From Nocardiopsis potens DSM 45234 (lineage in GTDB: Bacteria; Actinomycetota; Actinomycetes; Streptosporangiales; Streptosporangiaceae): a stretch of DNA of 64,000 bases. Position 1 is the first letter of the stretch, and each line of letters starts with the position of its first letter. Below the pieces are notes generated by a model that was given only the letters and a program-made list of their open reading frames with translations, was not told where the DNA came from and made no database searches. A program made the position numbers and the translations under genes. Positions 45,736-54,395 of the stretch are shown here, one piece after another. The stretch covers positions 178,034 to 242,033 of the forward strand of contig NZ_ANBB01000033.1 in NCBI RefSeq assembly GCF_000341105.1, given 5' to 3'.

Positions 45736-45743
45736 CCCCAGGG

Positions 45744-45807
45744 CGATGATCTTGACGTTGCGGGGGCATCAGAGCGCTCTGATGCCCCCGCAACGTCAAG
45801 ATCATCG
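45744..45807. repeat. 64-bp palindromic element, copy 5 (perfect)
   Basis: A perfect palindrome: 45744-45775 is the exact reverse complement of 45776-45807 with no loop. Outer arm CGATGATCTTGACG; inner arm TTGCGGGGGCATCAGAGC. It lies between the convergent GT2-like and MDR genes, 8 bp past the former's stop and 27 bp from the latter's, so as RNA it would form a 30-bp hairpin in both directions. Confidence 0.95.
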
Positions 45808-45834
45808 GGAAGAGCACCCGCCGGGCGGGCCCGG

Positions 45835-46785
45835 TCAGATGAGCAGGACCGTCTTGCCCCGGGCGCGGCCGGCGCGGAGCCGCTCCAGCGCGGACGGGGC
45901 GTCCGCCAGGTCGGCCTCGTGGTCGATGTGCACGTGCAGCCGGTCCGCGGCGAGCAGGTCGGCCAGGGTGCGCAGCAGCGCGGCGCTGCCGCGGCTGCGG
46001 AAGTTGATCCCGGTGATCCCGCGCCGGGCCAGGTCGGCGACGTCCAGCACGCCCTGGGTGCTGGCGACCGTGCCGCCGGGCCGGTGCACCGCGGGCAGGA
46101 TCCGCGCCACCCCCGCGGCGTCGTCCACCAGGTCGAGCACGGTGTGCACGCCCTCCGGACGCCCCTCCAGCAGGAGCTCGGCCAGCGGCCCCGCGGTGTG
46201 GTCGACCACGTCCTCGGCGCCCAGCCGGCGCATCCACGCCTGGTCCCGCGGGTCGGCGGCGGTCGCGATCACCCGGGCGCCCCGGTCCGCGGCGAACTGC
46301 ACCGCGGACTGGCCCACCCCGCCGGTGGCGCCCACCACCAGCACGCACTGGCCGGCGTCCACCTTGGCCGCCTCGACCAGGCCGAACGCGGCCATGGTCG
46401 CGGTGGGCACCGCCGCGGCGCCGGTGAACAGCATCCCCTCCGGCATCGGCGCGACCGCGTCCTCCGCGGTGGCCAGCGCGTACTCGGAGTAGCTGCCCAG
46501 GCCCAGCGGCAGCCGCATGAACTGGCCGTAGACCTTCTGCCCCGGGTGGAACCCGGTGACGCCCTCCCCGACCGAGTGCACCGTGCCGGCGCCGTCGTTG
46601 CCGAGGATGAGCGGGAACCCGTGCTGGACCACGCCGCCGAGGATGCCCTCGGCGACCTTCCAGTCGAACGGGTTGACCCCGGCCGCCCGCAGATGCACCA
46701 GGAACTCTCCGGGGCCGGGCTCGGGAACGGGTAGATCCATGAGTTCGGGCGGTGCGCCGAACTCGGCGACGGCGATGGCACGCAT
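45835..46785 (-). CDS. NADP-dependent quinone oxidoreductase-like MDR protein
   Basis: A 316-residue zinc-free medium-chain dehydrogenase/reductase: GroES-like N-terminal domain (AAGVNPFDWKVAEG, ILGNDGAGTVHSVGEGV) and a Rossmann domain with CVLVVGATGGVGQSAVQFA. The catalytic zinc cysteines of alcohol dehydrogenases are absent. Likely reduces quinones or enones with NADPH; substrate unknown. ATG at 46785. Divergent from hen1 across 115 bp, which must hold both promoters. Confidence 0.9.
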   Translation of the reverse strand: MRAIAVAEFGAPPELMDLPVPEPGPGEFLVHLRAAGVNPFDWKVAEGILGGVVQHGFPLILGNDGAGTVHSVGEGVTGFHPGQKVYGQFMRLPLGLGSYSEYALATAEDAVAPMPEGMLFTGAAAVPTATMAAFGLVEAAKVDAGQCVLVVGATGGVGQSAVQFAADRGARVIATAADPRDQAWMRRLGAEDVVDHTAGPLAELLLEGRPEGVHTVLDLVDDAAGVARILPAVHRPGGTVASTQGVLDVADLARRGITGINFRSRGSAALLRTLADLLAADRLHVHIDHEADLADAPSALERLRAGRARGKTVLLI

Positions 46786-46900
46786 CGGACGGTCCCCCCA
46801 CCTGATCACGCATCCGACGTGGGGTTTCTCCCCCGGCGCAGGGGGCGGCAATCCGAAAACCCGTCGCGGTCCGGACGGCGGGTACGGGACACTCGGCGGT

Positions 46901-48343
46901 GTGCTGATGACCATCACCTCCCGACACCGGCCGGCGACGGACCTCGGATTCCTGCTGCACAAGCACCCGGACAAGGTGCAGAGCTTCGGCCAGTCCTTCG
47001 GCACGGCGCACGTCTTCTACCCGGAGGCCGAAGAGGGCCGCTGCACCGCCGCGCTGCTGCTGGAGACCGACCCGCAGGCCCTGCTGCGCGCCCGCGGCAC
47101 CGTCGACAGCCCGGACTTCGCCCTGGCCTCCTACGTCAACGACCGCCCCTACGCGGCGGCGTCGCTCTTCGCGGTGGCCGTCGGCGACGTGTTCCGCACC
47201 GCCCTCAAGGGGCGCTGCGCGGCCCGGCCCGAGCTGCCCGGCACCGCGCTGCCGCTGGAGCTGCACCTGCCCGCGGTGCCCTGCCGGCGCGGCCCCGAGG
47301 AGGCCCGCGCCCTGTTCGAGCCGCTGGGCTGGACGGTCCGCGCCGAACCGGTGCCGCTCGACCCCGCGCTGCCCGACTGGGGGGACTCCCGCTACCTGGA
47401 CCTCACCCTCACCGGCGAGATGCGGCTGGCCGACGCGCTGAGCCACGTCTACGTGCTGCTGCCGGTGATGGACGGCGCCAAGCACTACTGGGTCGCCGCC
47501 GACGAGGTGGACAAGCTGCTGCGCGCCGCCGAGGGGTGGCTCCCCTCGCACCCGCTGCGCAACCGGATCACCGGCCGCTACCTGGCCCGCCGCCGCACCC
47601 TGGTGCGGGAGGCCACCGCGCGGCTGGCCGCCGCCGAGGAGGCCGCGGAGCCGGAGGAGGCCGACGACCCGGCCAACGAGGAGCAGGCGCCCGCCCGGAC
47701 CGGAACCGGCGGCGGGACCGCGGAGGGCAGGGCCGACCGGGAGCCGCCGCTGGCCGCGCAGCGCGCCGCCGCCGTGCTGGACGTGCTCAAGGCCGAGGGC
47801 GCCCGCCGCGTGCTCGACCTGGGCTGCGGCACCGGCACCCTGGTCGCCCGGATGCTCGGCGACGCGTTCTTCGAGCGGATCACCGGCGCCGACGCCTCGG
47901 CGGTCAACGTGCAGCGGGCCCGGCGCCGGCTCCGCACCGACCGGCTGCCCGAGGCCGACCGGCGCCGCCTGGAGCTGTTCGCCGGCTCCGCGGTCTACCG
48001 GGACGAGCGGTTCGCCGGCCACGACGCGGCGGTGCTGATGGAGGTGGTCGAGCACGTCGACCCGGGCCGGCTGGGCGCGCTGGAGCGGGTGGTGTTCGGC
48101 TCCGCCGCCCCGGCGGCCGTGGTCGTCACCACGCCCAACGCCGAGTACAACGTGCACTACGAAGGGCTGGAGGAGGGCGCGATGCGCCACTCCGACCACC
48201 GGTTCGAATGGACCCGGGCCGAGTTCGCCGCGTGGGCGGACCGGGTCGCCGGGGAGTACGGCTACCGGGTCCGGTACCTGCCGGTGGGCCGCGAGGACGC
48301 GCGGACCGGCGCACCGACCCAGATGGGGGTGTTCACCAAGTGA
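46901..48343 (+). CDS. hen1: 3'-terminal RNA ribose 2'-O-methyltransferase Hen1
   Basis: Bacterial Hen1 methylates the 2'-OH at the 3' end of a cut RNA before ligation, so the repaired site resists the same ribotoxin. The 480-residue protein has the N-terminal Hen1_L domain needed for Pnkp ligase activation (TITSRHRPATDLGFLLHKHP, FGTAHVFYPEA), an acidic linker (~240-280), and the methyltransferase with SAM motif RVLDLGCGTGTLVARML (~303-318) and manganese ligands in MEVVEHVDP and in RHSDHRFEWT. GTG at 46901 gives the family-typical start. The stop overlaps the pnkp start by 4 nt (GTGA). Confidence 0.96.
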   Translation: MLMTITSRHRPATDLGFLLHKHPDKVQSFGQSFGTAHVFYPEAEEGRCTAALLLETDPQALLRARGTVDSPDFALASYVNDRPYAAASLFAVAVGDVFRTALKGRCAARPELPGTALPLELHLPAVPCRRGPEEARALFEPLGWTVRAEPVPLDPALPDWGDSRYLDLTLTGEMRLADALSHVYVLLPVMDGAKHYWVAADEVDKLLRAAEGWLPSHPLRNRITGRYLARRRTLVREATARLAAAEEAAEPEEADDPANEEQAPARTGTGGGTAEGRADREPPLAAQRAAAVLDVLKAEGARRVLDLGCGTGTLVARMLGDAFFERITGADASAVNVQRARRRLRTDRLPEADRRRLELFAGSAVYRDERFAGHDAAVLMEVVEHVDPGRLGALERVVFGSAAPAAVVVTTPNAEYNVHYEGLEEGAMRHSDHRFEWTRAEFAAWADRVAGEYGYRVRYLPVGREDARTGAPTQMGVFTK

Positions 48344-50949
48344 CCGCAGCGGACTCCGCGGCGAAGGAACCCGCCGCGAGCGGCGCGCCCGTGATCGCGG
48401 TGCCGGAGATGGCCCTGGTGCTGCTGGTCGGGGTCTCCGGCTCGGGCAAGTCCACCTTCGCCGCCCGGCACTTCCGCCCCACCCAGGTGGTCTCCTCCGA
48501 CTACTGCCGGGCGGCCGTCGGCGACGACGAGAACGACCAGTCGGCCACCGCCGACGCCTTCGACCTGCTCCACTACATCGCGGGCAAGCGGCTCAAGCGC
48601 GGCCTGCTCACCGTGGTCGACGCGACCAACGTGCAGCCCTCGGCGCGGGCCGGTCTGATCCGGCTGGCCAAGGAGAACGACGTGCCGTGCGTCGCCGTCG
48701 TGCTGGACGTGCCGGAGGGGGTCGCGCAGTCCCGCAACGCCGCGCGGGACGACCGGTCGCTGCCGCCGCACGTCGTCTCCCGGCAGCGCCGCGAACTCCG
48801 CCGGCACCTCAAGCGGATGGCCAAGGAGGGCCTCCGCAAGGTGCACGTGCTGCGCACCGCCGAGGAGATCGACGCGGCCGCCGTGGTCCGGGAGAAGTCC
48901 TGGAACGACAAGAAGGAGCTGACCGGCCCGTTCGACGTCATCGGCGACGTGCACGGCTGCCGCGCCGAGCTGGAGGAGCTCCTCGCCGAGCTGGGCTACC
49001 GGGTCCGGCGGGACGGCGAAGGGCGGGCCGTCGGCGCGCACCACCCGGAGGGGCGCACCGCCGTGTTCGTCGGCGACCTGGTCGACCGCGGCCCGGACAC
49101 CCCCGGCGTGCTCCGGCTGGCGATGGGCATGGTCGGCGACGGCGACGCGCTGTGCGTCTCCGGCAACCACGAGAGCAAGCTGGTCCGCGCGCTCAGGGGC
49201 GGCAAGGTGCGGGTCGCGCACGGCCTGGCCGAGTCGCTGGAGCAGCTGGAGGAGGCGGGCGAGGAGTTCACCGCCCGCGCCCTGGAGTTCTGCGACGGGC
49301 TGGTCGCGCACTACGTGCTGGACGGCGGCCGGCTGGTCGTGGCGCACGCGGGCCTCAAGGAGGAGTACCACGGCCGCGCCTCCGGGCGGGTCCGCTCCTT
49401 CGCGCTGTACGGGGAGACCACCGGTGAGACCGACGAGTACGGGCTGCCGGTCCGGCTGCCCTGGGCGCAGGAGTACCGGGGCCGGGCCGCGGTGGTCTAC
49501 GGGCACGTGCCCACGCTCAAGGCCGAGTGGGTCAACAACACCATCTGCCTGGACACCGGGTGCGTGTTCGGCGGGCGGCTCACCGCGCTGCGCTACCCCG
49601 AGCGCGAGCTGGTCGACGTCGCCGCGCACCGCACCTGGTACGAGCCGACCCGGCCGCTGGACGCCGACGCCCCGGCCGAGCGCGAGCCCGGGGTGGTCGA
49701 CGCCGCGGACGTCGGCGCGGTCGAGACCCGCGCCGGGGAGCTGCCCGGCGGCATCGTGGACACCGGGCACGGCCCGGTCAAGGTGCCCGGGGAGAACACC
49801 CTGGCGGCGCTGGAGGCGATGAGCCGGTTCGCGGTCGACCCGCGCTGGCTGCTCTACCTGCCGCCGACCATGGCGCCCGCGCCGACCTCGGCCGACCCGG
49901 AGCTGCTGGAGCGGCCCCGGGAGGCCTTCGAGGCCTACCGGGCGGCCGGTGTGGACCGGGTGGTCTGCCAGGAGAAGCACATGGGCTCGCGGGCGGTGGC
50001 CGTGGTCTGCCGGGACGCCGCCGCGGCCGAGCGCCGGTTCGTCCCGGGCTCGCTCGGCGCGGTCTACACCCGGACCGGCCGGCCGTTCTTCCGCGACCCG
50101 GCCACCGAGGCCGAGGTCCTGGCCGAACTGCGCGAGGGCATCGCCGCCGCCGGGCTGTGGGAGCGGCTGGACACCGACTGGGTCGCCCTGGACGGCGAGA
50201 TGCTGCCCTGGTCGGCCAAGGCCGAGGGGCTGATCCGGGAGCAGTACGCCGCGGTGGGCGCGGCGGCCCGCGCCGCCCTGCCGGCGGCCGCGGACGCCCT
50301 GGCGGCCGCCGCCGGGCGCGGCCTGGAGGTCTCCGCGCTGTCCGACCGGATCGCCGCGGCCGGCAGGGACATCGAGGAGTTCAGCGCGGTCTACCGGCGC
50401 TACACCTGGCCGGTGGAGGGCTCCGCCGGGCTGCGCTACGCGCCGTTCACGGTGCTGGCCGCGGAGGGCGCCGCGTTCACCGACCGGGACCACCTGTGGC
50501 ACATGCAGGTGGCCGAGCGGCTCGCCGAGCACTGCCCGCTGGTGCGCACCACCCGCTACCTGGTGGTGGAGGCCGGCGAGGAGGAGTCGGCGGCCGCCGC
50601 GGAGCGCTGGTGGGAGTCGCTGGTCGGCGCGGGCGGCGAGGGGATGGTCGTCAAACCGCTGGCCGGGGCCTGCGCCAAGGGCGCCAAAGGGCTGGCCCAG
50701 CCCGGCCTGAAGGTGCGCGGCCCGGACTACCTGCGCATCATCTACGGGCCGGACTACCTGCGCCCGGAGCGGATGGAGCGGCTCCGCGACCGGCGCCTGG
50801 GCCGCAAGTCCGGCCTGGCGATCCGGGAGCACAAGCTCGGCCTGGAGTCCCTGGCCCGGCACGCCCGCGCCGAACCGCTCTGGCGGGTGCACCAGCCGGT
50901 CTTCGCCGCCCTGGCCCTGGAGTCCGAACCGGTCGACCCCCGGCTCTGA
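48340..50949 (+). CDS. pnkp: Polynucleotide kinase-phosphatase-ligase Pnkp
   Basis: An 869-residue three-domain RNA end-healing and sealing enzyme. Kinase: P-loop GVSGSGKST (~30-38) and SSDYCRAA. Metallophosphatase: GDVHGC (~202), GDLVDRGPD (~245), GNHES (~274) and a later GHVPT. Ligase/adenylyltransferase: QEKHMGSRA with the AMP-accepting Lys at about 546, LDGEMLPW, and the C-terminal GEGMVVKP motif. All catalytic motifs are intact. It adds 5'-phosphate, removes 2',3'-cyclic phosphate, and seals RNA together with Hen1, encoded directly upstream with coupled translation. Confidence 0.97.
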   Translation: MTAADSAAKEPAASGAPVIAVPEMALVLLVGVSGSGKSTFAARHFRPTQVVSSDYCRAAVGDDENDQSATADAFDLLHYIAGKRLKRGLLTVVDATNVQPSARAGLIRLAKENDVPCVAVVLDVPEGVAQSRNAARDDRSLPPHVVSRQRRELRRHLKRMAKEGLRKVHVLRTAEEIDAAAVVREKSWNDKKELTGPFDVIGDVHGCRAELEELLAELGYRVRRDGEGRAVGAHHPEGRTAVFVGDLVDRGPDTPGVLRLAMGMVGDGDALCVSGNHESKLVRALRGGKVRVAHGLAESLEQLEEAGEEFTARALEFCDGLVAHYVLDGGRLVVAHAGLKEEYHGRASGRVRSFALYGETTGETDEYGLPVRLPWAQEYRGRAAVVYGHVPTLKAEWVNNTICLDTGCVFGGRLTALRYPERELVDVAAHRTWYEPTRPLDADAPAEREPGVVDAADVGAVETRAGELPGGIVDTGHGPVKVPGENTLAALEAMSRFAVDPRWLLYLPPTMAPAPTSADPELLERPREAFEAYRAAGVDRVVCQEKHMGSRAVAVVCRDAAAAERRFVPGSLGAVYTRTGRPFFRDPATEAEVLAELREGIAAAGLWERLDTDWVALDGEMLPWSAKAEGLIREQYAAVGAAARAALPAAADALAAAAGRGLEVSALSDRIAAAGRDIEEFSAVYRRYTWPVEGSAGLRYAPFTVLAAEGAAFTDRDHLWHMQVAERLAEHCPLVRTTRYLVVEAGEEESAAAAERWWESLVGAGGEGMVVKPLAGACAKGAKGLAQPGLKVRGPDYLRIIYGPDYLRPERMERLRDRRLGRKSGLAIREHKLGLESLARHARAEPLWRVHQPVFAALALESEPVDPRL

Positions 50950-50990
50950 TCCGGCCATGCGCCCTCCCGGACGGGCACGCCCCCGAGCGG

Positions 50991-51102
50991 CCCCCGGCCC
51001 CGCGCCCACCTTGTCGAGCTCAGGGGCACCGTTTTTCCCGCCCCCGGCCCCGCGCCCGCCTCGTCGCGGTGGTACGACGACGATGTGGGCGCGGGGCCGG
51101 GG
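50991..51102. terminator. Repeat-containing hairpin region after pnkp
   Basis: A 17-nt sequence CCCCCGGCCCCGCGCCC occurs at 50991-51007 and again exactly 50 bp later (51041-51057); its complement (GGGCGCGGGGCC) is at 51087-51098. The second copy and the complement, with TCGTCG/CGACGA inside, form a strong nested hairpin (51047-51098), probably the pnkp terminator. The 269-bp gap holds no gene. Confidence 0.6.
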
Positions 51103-51218
51103 CCGGGGGCCGCGGGGCGGAGGGGCGTACCCCCGGTCGGGCCCCTGGTGGCGGCGCATATCCTTGGGGGCGCCCGCGGGGACCGCGGGGATGCGAGGGG
51201 GCTCGGAGGTCCGTGGCT

Positions 51219-52232
51219 GTGAACGTTCTGCTGACCGGGGGCGCCGGCTACATCGGCACGCACACCGCCGTCGAGCTGGCCGGGGCCGGGCACGGCGTGG
51301 TGCTGCTCGACGCCCTGTACAACAGCCGCGCCGAGGCGGTCCGCCGGGTGGAGCGGATCACCGGCACCGAGATGCCCTTCTACACCGGGGACTGCGCCGA
51401 CCGGGCGCTGCTGGACCGGATCTTCACCGAGCACCGGATCGACGCGGTGGTGCACTGCGCCGGCCTCAAGGCGGTCGGCGAGTCCACCGAGCGCCCGCTG
51501 CTCTACTACCGCACCAACCTCTCCGCGCTGATGGCGCTCTGCGAGGCGATGGAGGACCACGGCGTCCGGCGGATGGTGTTCAGCTCCTCGGCCACCGTCT
51601 ACGGCGACCCGGCCGCCGTGCCGATCACCGAGGACATGCCGCTGTCGGTGACCAACCCCTACGGCGCCACCAAGCTGTTCGCCGAGCAGATCCTGGCCGA
51701 CCTGGCCGCCGCCGACCCGCGCTGGCACGTGGTGTCGCTGCGCTACTTCAACCCGATCGGCGCCCACCCCAGCGGCCTGATCGGTGAGGACCCCAAGGGC
51801 GTGCCGGCCAACCTGTTCCCGTTCATCGCCCAGACCGCCGCCGGCCGCCGCACCGAGCTGAAGGTCTTCGGCGACGACTACCCCACCCCCGACGGCACCG
51901 GGGTCCGCGACTACCTGCACATCGTGGACCTGGCCCGGGGGCACCTGGCCGCGCTGGAGCACCTCGGCGACGCCCCCGGCCGCCGGGTCTACAACCTCGG
52001 CACCGGCCGGGGCACCTCGGTGCTGGAGGCGGTCCGCGCGTTCGAGGAGGCCACCGGCGCCCGGGTGCCCTACACCGTGGAGGCCCGGCGCCCCGGCGAC
52101 ATCGCCGCCTGCTACGCCGACCCCTCCGCGGCCCTGCGCGACCTCGGCTTCAAGACCGAGCGGAGCATCGCCGAGGCCTGCGCCGACGCATGGCGGTGGC
52201 AGACCGCCAACCCGGACGGCTATCCCGAATAG
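51219..52232 (+). CDS. galE: UDP-glucose 4-epimerase
   Basis: A 337-residue extended short-chain dehydrogenase interconverting UDP-glucose and UDP-galactose. NAD-binding TGGAGYIG is at residues 6-13; the catalytic Ser/Tyr/Lys are in SSSATVYG and NPYGATKLFAEQ; LRYFNPIGAHPSG and GTGVRDYLHIVDLA are GalE hallmarks. GTG at 51219 (MNVLLTGGAG) is 9 nt from GGAGG; GTG 51213 is too close. Not linked to other gal genes. Confidence 0.95.
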   Translation: MNVLLTGGAGYIGTHTAVELAGAGHGVVLLDALYNSRAEAVRRVERITGTEMPFYTGDCADRALLDRIFTEHRIDAVVHCAGLKAVGESTERPLLYYRTNLSALMALCEAMEDHGVRRMVFSSSATVYGDPAAVPITEDMPLSVTNPYGATKLFAEQILADLAAADPRWHVVSLRYFNPIGAHPSGLIGEDPKGVPANLFPFIAQTAAGRRTELKVFGDDYPTPDGTGVRDYLHIVDLARGHLAALEHLGDAPGRRVYNLGTGRGTSVLEAVRAFEEATGARVPYTVEARRPGDIAACYADPSAALRDLGFKTERSIAEACADAWRWQTANPDGYPE

Positions 52233-52286
52233 GGCGCGGAGGGGGCGGAGGCCCCGGGCCGGGACTCCGCTGCGGAATCTCAGGGT

Positions 52287-52298
52287 TACCGACCGGTA
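52287..52298. promoter_or_regulatory. Palindromic operator candidate TACCGACCGGTA
   Basis: TACCG-AC-CGGTA lies 34-45 bp before the dehydrogenase ATG. Motifs of this form (ACCGACCGGT) are typical of actinobacterial TetR-family operators. No TetR gene is adjacent. Confidence 0.4.
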
Positions 52299-52319
52299 GT
52301 CATGTGCGGGGTGCTGGAC

Positions 52320-52325
52320 TAGGGT
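52320..52325 (+). promoter_or_regulatory. -10 element giving a leaderless dehydrogenase mRNA
   Basis: TAGGGT ends 6 nt before the ATG at 52332, and there is no ribosome-binding site, so transcription probably starts at or next to the A of ATG. The -35 region (TAGTCA at about 52297) is weak and overlaps the palindrome at 52287-52298. Confidence 0.5.
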
Positions 52326-52331
52326 GCGGTC

Positions 52332-53906
52332 ATGGGAAACGCCACGCCGCAGACCGCGGAGCCGTCCGCGCTCGACCCCGCCCTGATCTCCGGGCTCACC
52401 CGCCGCGTGCAGAGCTCCTCCGGAGCCACCGCGACCACCGAGGCGCCGTTCACCGGAAAGCCCCTGGCGGAGCTGCCGCTCTCCACCGCCGGCGACGTCG
52501 CCACCGCCTTCGAACGGGCCCGCGCCGCCCGGGCCGGCTGGGCCGAGCGCACCCCGGCCGAGCGCGCCGCCGTCTTCCTCCGCTTCCACGACCTCGTGCT
52601 GGACCGGCAGACCGAGATCCTCGACATCGTGCAGTGGGAGACCGGCAAGGCCCGGCGGCACGCCTTCGAGGAGGTCTACGACGCCGCCGCCGGCCCGCTG
52701 CACTACGCCCGCCGCGCCCCCGCGCTGCTGCGCCGCCGCCGCGTCCCCGGCGCGATCCCCGGCGCCACCCGGTCCTACGTGAACCACCAGGCCAAGGGCG
52801 CGGTCAGCGTCATCACGCCGTGGAACTACCCGCTGTCGCTGCCGGTCAGCGACGCCGTCCCCGCGCTGCTCGCTGGCAACGCCGTGGTCGCCAAGCCGGA
52901 CACCCAGACCGCGCTCACCGCGCTGTGGGCGATCGACCTGGCGGTCGAGGCCGGCCTCCCGGAGGACCTGTGGATCCCGGTGCTCGGCGACCCGGCCGAG
53001 ATCGGCGACCCCCTGGTGGACCTCGCCGACTACGTCGCCTTCACCGGCTCCACCCGGGCCGGCGCGCAGATCGCGCAGCGCGCCGCCGCCCGGCTGATCG
53101 GCTGCTCCGCCGAGCTTGGCGGCAAGAACCCGATGATCGTCTGCGACGACGCCGACGTCGAGCGGACCGTCGAGGGCGCCATCCGGTCCTGCTTCAGCAA
53201 CGCCGGCCAGCTGTGCATCTCCACCGAGCGGATGTACGTGCACGACGCGGTCTACGACGAGTTCGTCCCCCGGTTCGCGGAGGCGGTCTCCGCGATGCGG
53301 CTCGGCACCTCCTTCGACTACGCCCCGGACATGGGCTCGCTCACCTACCGGCGGCAGCTCGACCGGGTCGTCCAGCACGTGGACGACGCCCGCGCCAAGG
53401 GCGCCGAGATCCTCGCCGGCGGTCGGGCCCGCCCCGACATCGGCCCGCTGTTCTACGAGCCGACCCTGATGACCGGCGTCGACCCGGACATGTCCGCCTG
53501 CGCCGAGGAGACCTTCGGCCCGCTGGTCTCGATCTACCGGTACTCCGACGACGACGAGGCGATCGAGCTGGCCAACGCCACCGAGTACGGGCTCAACGCC
53601 AGCGTGTGGACCCGCGACACCGGGCGCGGCCGGCGCATCGCCGAGCGGATCCGCTCCGGCACGGTCAACGTCAACGAGGGCTTCGCCGCCGCCTGGGCCA
53701 GCTACGGCGGCCCGATGGGCGGGATGAAGAAGTCCGGCCTGGGCCGCCGGCACGGCGACGAGGGGCTGCTCCGGTTCACCGAGCCGCAGACCATCGCCAG
53801 CCAGCACATCATCGGCTTCGGCGGTCCCCCCGGGATGGACTACGAGCGCCTCGCCGGCCTGATGACCACCGGCGCCCGGCTGATGAAGCGGTTCCGCATC
53901 CGCTGA
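52332..53906 (+). CDS. Succinate-semialdehyde dehydrogenase (NADP+)-type ALDH
   Basis: A 524-residue aldehyde dehydrogenase closest to the actinobacterial GabD2 type, which oxidises succinic semialdehyde to succinate. The catalytic Cys is in NAGQLCIST (about residue 295), the general-base Glu in SAELGGKNP (about 261), and NAD(P) contacts are in TPWNYPLSLP and FTGSTRAG. The C-terminus, GGMKKSGLGRRHGDEGLLRFTEPQTIASQ, is typical of this subgroup. Probably a leaderless mRNA. No gabT or alpha-ketoglutarate decarboxylase gene is nearby, so the pathway context (GABA or a TCA bypass) is open. Confidence 0.9.
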   Translation: MGNATPQTAEPSALDPALISGLTRRVQSSSGATATTEAPFTGKPLAELPLSTAGDVATAFERARAARAGWAERTPAERAAVFLRFHDLVLDRQTEILDIVQWETGKARRHAFEEVYDAAAGPLHYARRAPALLRRRRVPGAIPGATRSYVNHQAKGAVSVITPWNYPLSLPVSDAVPALLAGNAVVAKPDTQTALTALWAIDLAVEAGLPEDLWIPVLGDPAEIGDPLVDLADYVAFTGSTRAGAQIAQRAAARLIGCSAELGGKNPMIVCDDADVERTVEGAIRSCFSNAGQLCISTERMYVHDAVYDEFVPRFAEAVSAMRLGTSFDYAPDMGSLTYRRQLDRVVQHVDDARAKGAEILAGGRARPDIGPLFYEPTLMTGVDPDMSACAEETFGPLVSIYRYSDDDEAIELANATEYGLNASVWTRDTGRGRRIAERIRSGTVNVNEGFAAAWASYGGPMGGMKKSGLGRRHGDEGLLRFTEPQTIASQHIIGFGGPPGMDYERLAGLMTTGARLMKRFRIR

Positions 53907-54395
53907 CCCGCCCCGCCCTCCGGCGGCGGGTACCGGAAAGCGCCCCGGCGGGCCGCCCTGCTCGGCCGGGCGGCCGTCCGAAGGACCCGCCCCGATGACC
54001 CGCCGAGCGGCCTGCCCGGCGGAGGGGCCGGAGCGGTACGGGTGAGGCGGTGCCCGGAACGGCCCGGGGCGCAGAGGGGGCGGCCCGGCGGCCCTGCACG
54101 GCCGCCCCCGGCCGGCGTCCGCCGGGCCGGTCCGGCGCGCGACGTCCCGACCGCGGGGCGGAGCCCGCTCTCCCCGCCCGCGCCTCCGTCCCGGGGCCGG
54201 TACGCCGATCCCGGTGCCCGGGGCGCCGTCCGCGGATGCGGAGCCGGCCGCCGCAGGCCCCCGGCGGGCCCCTCCCCGGTACGGAGGGGGTACCGATTCC
54301 GGCGATCACCGTGCTCCGGCCCAAAAGGCGGAAAACCCTGCGTGATCCCACTCTGGCGCGTTACGTTCTGGGTATCGCCGGGGAGGGGAGGGGCC
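53907..54395. other. Intergenic region, no gene recognised
   Basis: About 490 bp of very GC-rich DNA between the dehydrogenase and the MetOD1 gene. Open frames here have no ribosome-binding sites or recognisable domains. GGGTAT at 54370-54375 resembles the -10 of stress sigma factors (SigB-type) but no matching -35 is present at 14-16 nt. Otherwise nothing seen. Confidence 0.4.

Noticed and set aside
53993..54056. Seventh copy of the 64-bp palindrome family (begins CGATGACC)
   Set aside because: Only the left end matches; the two halves do not pair, so I do not count it.
54370..54375. SigB-type promoter (GGGTAT) for the MetOD1/SpoIIE pair
   Set aside because: No GNNT -35 at 14-16 nt upstream, so only the -10 half matches.
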